DNA of 64,000 bases from JAJYIW01 sp963781665. GTDB lineage: Bacteria > Chloroflexota > Anaerolineae > Anaerolineales > Anaerolineaceae. Below the pieces are notes generated by a model that saw only the letters and a list, made by a program, of their open reading frames with translations, was not told the DNA's origin and did no database searches. The translations under genes were made by a program, and so were the position numbers. How positions within the stretch are numbered: the stretch's first letter is position 1; every line of letters begins with the position of its first letter. The DNA lies in assembly GCA_963781665.1 (NCBI GenBank), contig CAWAGA010000002.1, forward strand, positions 2,356,001 to 2,420,000, in the 5' to 3' direction. Below are positions 42,504 to 50,314 of the stretch, piece after piece.

Positions 42504-43808
42504 ATGCCGAAAAAACGGGATCAAAAAAAGATTATTAATAAAAAACATCTGGCGCGGGCTGAACGTGAGCGCCGCCAAACGCGCTTGACAATTATTGTCT
42601 CAATTGCTATCTTTTTGCTTGTGGTTGGCACGATCGGTTATGGTGTTTTGTATAACTCGGTAATCATGGGAAACCAACCGGTTGCAAAGGTTGGTAGTAC
42701 GACCATCTCAACTCGTGATTGGCAGGTCCAGGTGCGTTATGAGCGCTTCGTGTTGATCAGCCAGTACAACCAGCTCTACCAGTTTTATTCTTCATTAGGG
42801 ATGGATCCTGCAACCCAGCAGGATATTTCATCGCTGCAAGCAGAACTGAGTGACCCGGCCACTCTGGCAAACCAGGTGCTTACCCGGATGATCAACGATA
42901 TTGTCGTTCAGGATGAAGCTGCTAAAATGGGCATTAGCGTGACTTCGCAAGAGATTGACCAGGCTATCCAAACTGCTTTCGGGTATTTTCCGAACGGAAC
43001 GCCTACACCAACCATCACGCCAACCCCGTTTTCAACCCCGCCTTTAAATCCTACCGAAATATTCCTGATTACCCCAACCCCTACGCCGACCATGACGCCA
43101 ATCCCAACGATCACACCGACGCCTTCGTTCACGCCAACTCCTGCAGCAACTCTCACCCCGACAACTGTTCCAACGATTACTCCGGTTCCATCACTTGCCC
43201 CGACTTCGACGCCCTATACCCTGGCCGGGTACCAGGAGGCAGTCCAAAATTTCATTTCTGGCGCTGCCAGCCAGGGTGTGACCGGAATCAGCGAAAGTGA
43301 GCTGCGTAATATCATCGCGGCCCAACTCTATAACCAGAAAATGGAGAAGGCCGAGACAAAAGATGTGAAACCGATCCAGGAGCAGGTCTGGGCGCGGCAT
43401 ATTGTGCTTCCAGACAAAGCATCAGCCGATGCGGCTCTGGCCCGGATCAATGGAGGGCAAGATTGGTCAACGGTTTGCGCAGATGTATCCATCGATACTG
43501 CGACGAAAAATAGCGGCGGAGATCTGGGTTGGTTCCCGAAAGGAATCCAGGAAGCCGCGCTGACAAATGAAGCATTTTCTTTGCAGCCAGGCCAGATTGG
43601 TGGACCGGTCCAGACCGCAGCCGGATGGGAGCTCATCCAGGTGATCGGTCACGAGCTCAGGCCGGTGGATTCGAGTACGCTGCAGCAGCTGCAGAATACA
43701 GCTTACCAGGATTGGATCAATACAACCAAAGCCGGTTTTGCGATTGAAATTTATAGCTATTGGACGCAGCGGGTACCCACCCAACCAGCCCTGGCTCCAA
43801 CCCCATAA
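42504..43808 (+). CDS. membrane-anchored SurA/PrsA-like peptidyl-prolyl isomerase
   Basis: About 434 aa. A basic N-terminus leads to one membrane helix (about residues 30-52), then a SurA-N-type helical chaperone domain, then a parvulin domain (PIQEQVWARHIVLPDKASAD, GGDLGWFPKGIQEAALTNEA, VQTAAGWELIQVIGHE). It should assist folding of exported proteins outside the membrane. A Thr-Pro-rich low-complexity insert (about residues 163-235) splits the SurA-N domain. GGAGG at 42490-42494 supports ATG 42504 over the GTG at 42489. Confidence 0.88.
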   Translation: MPKKRDQKKIINKKHLARAERERRQTRLTIIVSIAIFLLVVGTIGYGVLYNSVIMGNQPVAKVGSTTISTRDWQVQVRYERFVLISQYNQLYQFYSSLGMDPATQQDISSLQAELSDPATLANQVLTRMINDIVVQDEAAKMGISVTSQEIDQAIQTAFGYFPNGTPTPTITPTPFSTPPLNPTEIFLITPTPTPTMTPIPTITPTPSFTPTPAATLTPTTVPTITPVPSLAPTSTPYTLAGYQEAVQNFISGAASQGVTGISESELRNIIAAQLYNQKMEKAETKDVKPIQEQVWARHIVLPDKASADAALARINGGQDWSTVCADVSIDTATKNSGGDLGWFPKGIQEAALTNEAFSLQPGQIGGPVQTAAGWELIQVIGHELRPVDSSTLQQLQNTAYQDWINTTKAGFAIEIYSYWTQRVPTQPALAPTP

Positions 43809-43874
43809 GCGCCGTTCATCTGCAATCGCTGGGGATGTTCATGTATAATTAAGCTTGAATTCAATCCTCAAGTT

Positions 43875-44063
43875 TATGACCACATCTGAAAAAGAACATC
43901 CCCGGGTTCTGTCGCCTTGAGCGAGAACTATCTGGCGTTCTACGCTTACCGGACTGACTTTTTCAATGCGGTTGCCCGCTTGAAAGCTCCTGAGTACCGC
44001 GTTTCTTGGCAAACGCCAGGATCTGATCAGATCGAATACAGCCGGCTAACTGGAAACACCTGA
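43875..44063 (+). pseudogene. short gene remnant
   Basis: TATAAT at 43844-43849 precedes ATG 43875 (MTTSEKEHPRVLSP, stop 43919). An overlapping frame from TTG 43917 reads LSENYLAFYAYRTDFFNAVA and ends at 44063. Joined by one frameshift this is an about 60-aa protein-like sequence. No family is recognised. It occupies the 354-bp gap before the large fusion gene. Confidence 0.3.
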
Positions 44064-44162
44064 TTGCAAGAATACCTTGAAATAATCTATTAGGGCAGCC
44101 AGCACGAGGTGTGCCAGCGATAATAATTTCAGATCAGTAACACCTGTTGGGGAGGAAAATCG

Positions 44163-47100
44163 ATGTCGACAGCAAACAATTCGGATGATAAATCTCGAAA
44201 GGCTTTTGGTTCCGGCCATTTCGGGGAGTGGATAACCGATCTCAACGGCGTGCCTGCATACAGATACACCTGTGACCAGCGCTCTGATCCGAAAGCCAGA
44301 ACGCCCCTCAACCCAATCTGGAGGGCGCCAAACGATCATTCTCATCAGATTGGAAATGACCGCCTGGTAGCGGAAGCCTCCAACTTCGGTTACGTCAAAG
44401 TGAGACAGGACGAAGGCGCTCCCAAATTCCTCAATGATTTCGATCCTGACCATAATAAATTTGCTGGTGGTTTTGGTTACCTATCGGATAGCCAAACAGT
44501 TCTCAGCACTTTTTACAGTGGTCATTGGGACAGCTTCGAACGAATCTTCGGGATTGGTTATTTTCGCAAGATTGTCAGCTTTGGGGGATATACTGCCGAT
44601 CAAGTCATCATTGCTCCGTATGGTGACGATCCTCTGCTGCTATCTCAGGTTACGGTCACAAATCGGCGAGACCGGCCGGTCGATCTGCGATGGATTGAGT
44701 ATTGGGACTGCCAGATGTTTCAGTTTTCTGACCGGGCGTGGGTTCTGGCGACCATCAATCGGAAGCCAGGTTTGGCTGCCAGGCTGCGCCGGGAATTTGC
44801 CAACCGTTTCAGGCATAAATTTCAGGTTGTCCCTGGGCGCAAGGGGCTGATCGAGACTAAAGAATTTCTGGGTTGGCCGCTTTCCGACCGGCTGCAGTGG
44901 GCTGGAGCCCAACTGCTTCTTGGCACGCTAGGACGAAGTTTCACAGGCGGGATGATCCGGCCGGCTGTTAAAGAAGCCAGTCTGGATGATTATCATCCTC
45001 TGCCCACATTCCTGGTCTCTTTGGATGAGCCGGTCGATGGGTACACCACCGACTCAGGCGCGTTCTTCGGGCGGGGTGGGGTAGAGAACCCAGACGGGTT
45101 AGCGGCTCCCCTTCAAAGCGAACTGGCTTCTTCCGGTCCGGAGAGCGCGCTGTTCCTCGAACGCAGGTTCCATCTTGACCCGGGGGAAAGCAAGCTGTTA
45201 TCTTTTGCATTCGGTTACCTGCCCGATGGATTCCATTTGGATGATCTGGTAGCACGTTATCAAGCTGACCTCCCTACATTATGGTCAAAATCGAGTGTTG
45301 CCTGGCAAAAGGACCGCATCAAATTGATCGTTGAGGATGAGCCCTGGGTCGAACGTGAGCTGGCCTGGCACCATTACTACTTGCGCAGCAATTTGACCTA
45401 CGATGACTTTTTCAAAGAACACATCCTCTCCCAAGGACACGTATACCAATACATCATCGGCTTTCAGGGGGCTGCCCACGACCCGCTCCAACACGCGTTA
45501 CCTTTCATTTTTAACGATCCCGGCGTTGTGAAAGCGATCATTCGATACACGTTGAAAGAGATTTCTCCCAACGGTGAAATTCCCTACGCCCTGACCGGGC
45601 ATGGGATGAAACTTCCGGCCCCATTCCGTCCCAGCGATCAAGAATTATGGCTCTTATGGTTGGCAAGTGAATACATACTGGCATCCCGGGATGCTGCGTT
45701 CGTTGAGGAGCAGGTGCCAACTTACCCTCTTTACGGACCCAAGGCCGGCAGGGCTAAGGTGGGGGAGCTATTGGAGCGTTGTTTCCGCCATTTTGTCGAA
45801 ATCACCGGTGCTGGAAGCCATGGATTGGTGCGGCTGTCGAACGGCGATTGGAACGATCTGGTCGTAATTGGGTACGTTCCAACCAGGGAGCATAAGCTTG
45901 TAAAAAAAGTAGCCGAATCGGTCTTGAACGGCGCCATGGCGGCCTATGTTCTGGATCTTTACGCCTCCATGCTGGACGTTGTTGGAAATGCCAACCTGGC
46001 TGCCGAGGCCAGGCACTATGCCGGGCAGCAGCGGAAAGCCGTAAGCGCTCAATGGACAGGACGCTGGTTTAAACGAGCCTGGCTGACGCCAGATCTGGGC
46101 TGGGTCGGTGAAGACCAACTCTGGCTCGAGCCTCAACCCTGGGCAATTTTGGGAGGAGCGGCAACCCCCGAACAAGCTCAAGTTTTGGTCCAGGAAATCG
46201 ATGCTGCCGTAAGAAAAGAATCACCAATTGGCGCCAGGTTGATGTCCAAAGGGCCGGATAAGATGGTCGAGCAATCGGGTGAAGGCGCCATAGGCGGTGT
46301 CTGGCCCTCGATCAACGGCACCTTGATCTGGGCGTTAGCTCAAGTGGACGGTAAAATGGCCTGGGACGAGTGGAAAAAGAACACCCTGGCAGTCCACGCC
46401 CAAAGCTACCCGGACATCTGGTACGGGATCTGGAGCGGGCCGGATACATATAATTCAACCCTCTCAAAATATGCCGGGCAAACTGGATTCGATGAACGTT
46501 TCCTGTCCGATAACCCTCCCGAGGGCTGGTTTGGTCTGGGCGCAAACTGGACCGATTTCCCGGTGATGAATATGCATCCTCATGCCTGGCCTCTGTACAG
46601 CGCTGCCAGGCTGTTGGGAATCCGTTTCACCACGGAGGGGCTTGAATTTCAACCCACGCTTCCTAAAACTGCTTACCGGTTTGAATCTCCTCTTTTAGGT
46701 TTTGAGAAATCATCCCATGGTTATTCAGGTTGGTACGCGCCTTCCAAAGCTGGTCGGTGGGAAATCACCCTAATCATGCCTGAGATTGACCGAGAGCGGC
46801 TGACCAAATTACGGGTCAATGGGTATGAGCAGCTGGTTTATTACCGAAAGGATGGCGCCCTACAGTGGAGCGGGGAATCGACCCAGGGCGAACCCCTACG
46901 CTGGTCGCTGAATGAAGACCCGGTGAAACGAAGCAGGCCCTTGCCAGGGCCTGGAATGACTGCTCGAGAGCGGATCATGGCGGCCCTGCGCAAACAGCCG
47001 GTCGATCGCATATCCTTTGTGCCCTTGATTGACACCTATACGACCCTTGATTTCCCACCGGCGGTTCAAGAACGCATCCAGGCGGCATCCAACGCTGGAT

Positions 47101-48518
47101 ACTGGCAGGGCATGCTTCAGGCTCTGCGCGAGACCGGCTGCGATGTGATGCTGCGCCACGTCGACGTGACCAGGCCATTCGATGGATCGCCTCATCTGAA
47201 TGGATTGGGAAGATTTTTGGCTCCGGTAAAAGCATCTTCTCGGATGGATGGGTCAACGCTTTTCGAATCGCTCGAGACACCAGTCGGAGACTTGACCGGC
47301 ACCTGGGGATTCACAGACCGCCATGGTTGGATTCCTCACCCTGTCAAACATATGGTGAACAACCTGGATGAACTCAAGATTTTCGATACTGCTCTCGATT
47401 ACTTGAGTCACGAACCACCCGATCCTGATTACGAGAACTTTCAAAATGCAGAAGAAGCGATTGGAGAAGAGGGAATCCCCACAGCTTCTTTGCTAAACAC
47501 ACCTTTAATGCACCTGATAGAGACCTGCTGGGGCCTGGAAAATACTTATTACCTGCTCAATGATTTTCCAGGAGAGGTGGAGGGTATCCTTGAGAAATTA
47601 TACCGGGCCCAACGGCTGGTGGTTGAAAGGATTGCAAACTCGCCGGCCAGAGTAGTGATCCAATACGAGAATACCTCAAGCACCTTGCTCTCGCCTCAGG
47701 TTTTCCGCAAATATTGCCTGCCCTATCTCAATGAATATGCCGGAATTTTGAAATCAGCTGGCAAGATATTCCTCGTCCACATGTGTGGGAAGTTAAGCGC
47801 TTTTTCAAGCGATTTGGCTTGTGCCGATTTTGATGGAATTGCTGATATTTCCCCGCAGCCGACCGGCAACTTTGCCCTCAACGAAGCAGCTGCCGCCTGG
47901 CGTGGTAAGGTGGTGGTCGGGGGAATCGATGCGACGACTTTCGTCGATCCAGACCTCCAGAGTATCGAGAGCAGGGTAGTGCAACTCATCGAGCGAATAA
48001 AACCATATACAGGTGTTTTGTTAGGCAGCGCCGATACCGCTCCGCGCGGTACGCCGGTCGAAGTATTTCGCCTTATCCAGAATCTGGTCGAGTCCGCCGG
48101 TTCTTATGATGGATCCACAGCCATGGGATATCACCCGGGAAAATTCATCACCGGCCTGGAACAAAAGCCTGTCGCTAAATTAGATCGCCCACCCGTAAAC
48201 GAATTCTCAGCGGATGTGGACATGCACGCAGTCTTGTTGGAGTTAACCCGCCGTCTGGATCAAAAATGTCCTCAAGTAACCGGGGTCATCAAGTTCGACG
48301 TCACTGGCGATTGTGCTTATCGACTGTTCATCGAAGAAGGCGGCTGCCGGCTCGAAGTTTCTGAAGGCAGCGCTGACGCCTCCATAAGCGGCACTCCCAA
48401 GAACCTGCTGGCTTTGTTTACAGGCAAACTGACCCCTATGTCTGCTTTTATGGCCCGCAAAATCAAATTTGACGGAAACCTCAAGCTGCTGGGTGTATTA
48501 ACCGCAGCCCAAGAATAA
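44163..48518 (+). CDS. GH94-type phosphorylase fused to UroD/MtaA-like and SCP2 domains
   Basis: One uninterrupted 1451-codon frame with three complete modules. Residues 1-925 are a GH94 carbohydrate phosphorylase: ITDLNGVPAYRYTCDQRSDP at the start, the catalytic-acid block NGDWND at 560-565 and AGQTGFDERFLSDNPPEGWF-type late sequence. Residues 932-1325 form a whole UroD-family barrel beginning MTARERIMAALRKQPVDRIS, with the metal motif VHMCG (His1206, Cys1208); the usual later Cys appears replaced (GSADTAPRGTP). Residues 1350-1448 resemble an SCP2 sterol-carrier domain (GVIKFDVTGDCAYRLFIEEG, LLALFTGKLTPMSAFMARKI). Only an 8-10 residue linker joins GH94 to UroD. GGGGAGG lies before ATG 44163. 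GH94 enzymes split beta-glucosides with phosphate; UroD/MtaA proteins move methyl groups to or from corrinoids. The joint role is unknown. Confidence 0.85.
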   Translation: MSTANNSDDKSRKAFGSGHFGEWITDLNGVPAYRYTCDQRSDPKARTPLNPIWRAPNDHSHQIGNDRLVAEASNFGYVKVRQDEGAPKFLNDFDPDHNKFAGGFGYLSDSQTVLSTFYSGHWDSFERIFGIGYFRKIVSFGGYTADQVIIAPYGDDPLLLSQVTVTNRRDRPVDLRWIEYWDCQMFQFSDRAWVLATINRKPGLAARLRREFANRFRHKFQVVPGRKGLIETKEFLGWPLSDRLQWAGAQLLLGTLGRSFTGGMIRPAVKEASLDDYHPLPTFLVSLDEPVDGYTTDSGAFFGRGGVENPDGLAAPLQSELASSGPESALFLERRFHLDPGESKLLSFAFGYLPDGFHLDDLVARYQADLPTLWSKSSVAWQKDRIKLIVEDEPWVERELAWHHYYLRSNLTYDDFFKEHILSQGHVYQYIIGFQGAAHDPLQHALPFIFNDPGVVKAIIRYTLKEISPNGEIPYALTGHGMKLPAPFRPSDQELWLLWLASEYILASRDAAFVEEQVPTYPLYGPKAGRAKVGELLERCFRHFVEITGAGSHGLVRLSNGDWNDLVVIGYVPTREHKLVKKVAESVLNGAMAAYVLDLYASMLDVVGNANLAAEARHYAGQQRKAVSAQWTGRWFKRAWLTPDLGWVGEDQLWLEPQPWAILGGAATPEQAQVLVQEIDAAVRKESPIGARLMSKGPDKMVEQSGEGAIGGVWPSINGTLIWALAQVDGKMAWDEWKKNTLAVHAQSYPDIWYGIWSGPDTYNSTLSKYAGQTGFDERFLSDNPPEGWFGLGANWTDFPVMNMHPHAWPLYSAARLLGIRFTTEGLEFQPTLPKTAYRFESPLLGFEKSSHGYSGWYAPSKAGRWEITLIMPEIDRERLTKLRVNGYEQLVYYRKDGALQWSGESTQGEPLRWSLNEDPVKRSRPLPGPGMTARERIMAALRKQPVDRISFVPLIDTYTTLDFPPAVQERIQAASNAGYWQGMLQALRETGCDVMLRHVDVTRPFDGSPHLNGLGRFLAPVKASSRMDGSTLFESLETPVGDLTGTWGFTDRHGWIPHPVKHMVNNLDELKIFDTALDYLSHEPPDPDYENFQNAEEAIGEEGIPTASLLNTPLMHLIETCWGLENTYYLLNDFPGEVEGILEKLYRAQRLVVERIANSPARVVIQYENTSSTLLSPQVFRKYCLPYLNEYAGILKSAGKIFLVHMCGKLSAFSSDLACADFDGIADISPQPTGNFALNEAAAAWRGKVVVGGIDATTFVDPDLQSIESRVVQLIERIKPYTGVLLGSADTAPRGTPVEVFRLIQNLVESAGSYDGSTAMGYHPGKFITGLEQKPVAKLDRPPVNEFSADVDMHAVLLELTRRLDQKCPQVTGVIKFDVTGDCAYRLFIEEGGCRLEVSEGSADASISGTPKNLLALFTGKLTPMSAFMARKIKFDGNLKLLGVLTAAQE

Positions 48519-48529
48519 TAATAATAGGT

Positions 48530-48547
48530 CCATTTCTGTCCATTTCT
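48530..48547 (+). repeat. left flanking repeat of the insertion sequence
   Basis: CCATTTCTGTCCATTTCT, found again at 50088-50105 on the other side of the insertion. It is not immediately adjacent to the element ends (5 and 6 bp away), so it may be part of a pre-existing tandem (TCCATTTCTG) rather than a simple target duplication. Confidence 0.5.
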
Positions 48548-48552
48548 GTCAT

Positions 48553-50081
48553 TGTTCAGCAATAATGTCACCCTAACTGGTCAACAGAAATGTCACCTTG
48601 ACCAAGGTTAGGGTTCTAGTATAATCGGCTTGACCCAAAACAGAAGGCGAGACGGATCTTTTCCAAAAGGTCTGCTCGTCTTTTTGATTTATTAGTAGAT
48701 GCCTCATTCTTTCATTGCCTCCGTCTTTCCGGTAAACAATGGTTTACGCCATGGGTGATTCGCAGCCGGTTTATAGGATTTACGTTCTTTAGCTGTTTCC
48801 AAGGTCTTTGGTTCGGCTGGCGTTGGGTGATCTTCTTGCCTGGGAGAAAACTTATTCACTCTAACGGGCCGGTCATCAACGGGTGCAAAGATGGCTAAAC
48901 TGTTTCCATGATAGTGAACTTCAAGGCGGCCATCCAAATGTTGGCGGACTTCGACTTTCGCTTTGGCATAACTGGCACGATTTGGGCCAGGCGGAATTTG
49001 CAGGCGATGACCATCAAAGGGGATGGTATTGTCATTGGTTACTGTGCGAGTATGCTTGAAGCAAAAGAAATCCTGGACCCGATATTCTTTTGGCCAAGGG
49101 ATAAAAGCTGTGTTATCCAGGGTGGGCTTTTTCGAAAACCGACGGTTGTACTTAGGTAAAAAATGCTTCAGGACTTGATTAGCTTCATCCAGGTCGGTTG
49201 CATTGGCTTCTCGTAAAGCTTTTACCAGGCGATCCTGAAGGGTTTCCCATAACCGCTCAATCCTTCCTTTGGCTTGTGGGCTTCTGGCAGCAATCAACTC
49301 GATCCCAAGTTCGTCTAAAAGGCGTCCAAACTGACTGCGCGGCTGCTCTCCGGCCAATTCTTGTTGAAGTGTAACTTTGATAGGACTCTGAAAGATCGTG
49401 TGTTGGTCAGCATAGATGGCTGCCGGTATCCCTTTGTTCAAACAGATTTGTTGAAGCCCCAAGAAATAACCAGCAGCGTCTTCTTCCTCTCGGAATATGG
49501 CTCCAGAGACTTCATTCGTGGCGTCATCAATATAAGCAATCAAGGTCAGCCAGGGTCCTCGCCCTTCCAGCCAGTCGTGGTGACTACCATCCGTTTGGAG
49601 AAGCATCCCGGCTTGTACCTTACGCTCCCGACGGCTTCGATGGCAGGGAGCTCGCCTTTTGCGAGGGCTTGGTAAGTTAGCTTGACGACGAATCCGGCGA
49701 ACGGTCGATCGGGATAGGTTGAGCTTATGATTTTCAGCCAATTCTTCCGTCAGATGACAATCGTTATAATCTTGATACTGACCCTTGGCTAATTTCAAAA
49801 CTTCGTTGCGTACCTCTTCTTCGGTTTGATTGTTCGGTCGCTTACCTCGATTGCCATGGGTCATCCCGGGTGCTCCTTTTACCCGATATTTGGCAACCAA
49901 ACGACGGACTTGACGAAGTGAAAGGCCTAGCAATTCAGAAGCTTGTCCGGCGGTCATCTTTTGCTCTATGATTTGTTGCACTAAGTGCAATCGCTTAATT
50001 TCTTTCATGTTCAATGTCACTCTCGTTTCCATAGGGTGACATTTTCGCTGAACAGTTATGCGGTGTCAAATTCGCTGAACA
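48553..50081 (-). mobile_element. insertion sequence with double terminal repeats (ISNCY-like)
   Basis: A 1529-bp element carrying one transposase. Each end holds two related 20-bp sites. Left: TGTTCAGCAATAATGTCACC (48553) and TGGTCAACAGAAATGTCACC (48578). Right, on the opposite strand: TGTTCAGCGAATTTGACACC (ending at 50081) and TGTTCAGCGAAAATGTCACC (50035-50054). The inner right site lies next to the transposase start, so the transposase may repress itself. The element looks intact and lies 34 bp after the stop of the large fusion gene. Confidence 0.8.
48704..50032 (-). CDS. ISNCY-family DDE transposase
   Basis: A 442-aa transposase. N-terminal helix-turn-helix: KMTAGQASELLGLSLRQVRR, then a second HTH with LNLSRSTVRRIRRQANLPSP. 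The rve-type DDE core has LLQTDGSHHDWLEGRGPW (first Asp), PAAIYADQHTIFQSP (second Asp) and SPQAKGRIERLWETLQDRLV (Glu). The C-terminal beta domain is typical of ISNCY/IS481-like enzymes. All catalytic residues are present and the frame is intact, so it may be active. ATG 50032 lies within the terminal sequence; ATG 50008 (MKEIKRL) is an alternative. Confidence 0.9.
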   Translation of the reverse strand: METRVTLNMKEIKRLHLVQQIIEQKMTAGQASELLGLSLRQVRRLVAKYRVKGAPGMTHGNRGKRPNNQTEEEVRNEVLKLAKGQYQDYNDCHLTEELAENHKLNLSRSTVRRIRRQANLPSPRKRRAPCHRSRRERKVQAGMLLQTDGSHHDWLEGRGPWLTLIAYIDDATNEVSGAIFREEEDAAGYFLGLQQICLNKGIPAAIYADQHTIFQSPIKVTLQQELAGEQPRSQFGRLLDELGIELIAARSPQAKGRIERLWETLQDRLVKALREANATDLDEANQVLKHFLPKYNRRFSKKPTLDNTAFIPWPKEYRVQDFFCFKHTRTVTNDNTIPFDGHRLQIPPGPNRASYAKAKVEVRQHLDGRLEVHYHGNSLAIFAPVDDRPVRVNKFSPRQEDHPTPAEPKTLETAKERKSYKPAANHPWRKPLFTGKTEAMKE

Positions 50082-50104
50082 TCCACACCATTTCTGTCCA
50101 TTTC

Positions 50105-50133
50105 TTGACCTTTAAATATTCCCATGATAAACT
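50105..50133 (+). promoter_or_regulatory. promoter upstream of the ABC exporter leader
   Basis: TTGACC (50105-50110), 17 bp, TAAACT (50128-50133). It lies just outside the insertion sequence and reads into the leader and exporter genes. Confidence 0.5.
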
Positions 50134-50171
50134 AATGCAGCTTAAGAAATTTTAAGAAAGGTGTGTATTTC

Positions 50172-50237
50172 ATGGTATTTCTCGTCCAAATGGTTCAACA
50201 AATTACGATAGGTGAGATGCGCCTGCCACTGGATTAG
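50172..50237 (+). CDS. possible 21-aa leader peptide
   Basis: ATG 50172 preceded by AAGAAAGG encodes MVFLVQMVQQITIGEMRLPL and ends at TAG 50235. It sits between a promoter and an intrinsic terminator, the layout of a leader peptide in attenuation. There is no run of a single regulatory amino acid, so any link to translation is speculative. Confidence 0.3.
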   Translation: MVFLVQMVQQITIGEMRLPLD

Positions 50238-50268
50238 AGAGTTCCTTTATAAAATTCGACATTTACTG

Positions 50269-50296
50269 GCCACGGTTGCGTCACCGTGGCTTTTTT
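50269..50296 (+). terminator. intrinsic terminator or attenuator before the ABC exporter
   Basis: GCCACGGT, loop TGCGTC, ACCGTGGC, then six T. A perfect 8-bp stem with T-run, 19 bp before the ATG of the exporter gene and downstream of a promoter on the same strand. Confidence 0.8.
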
Positions 50297-50314
50297 CTTT
50301 CTATCGGGCTTGCG

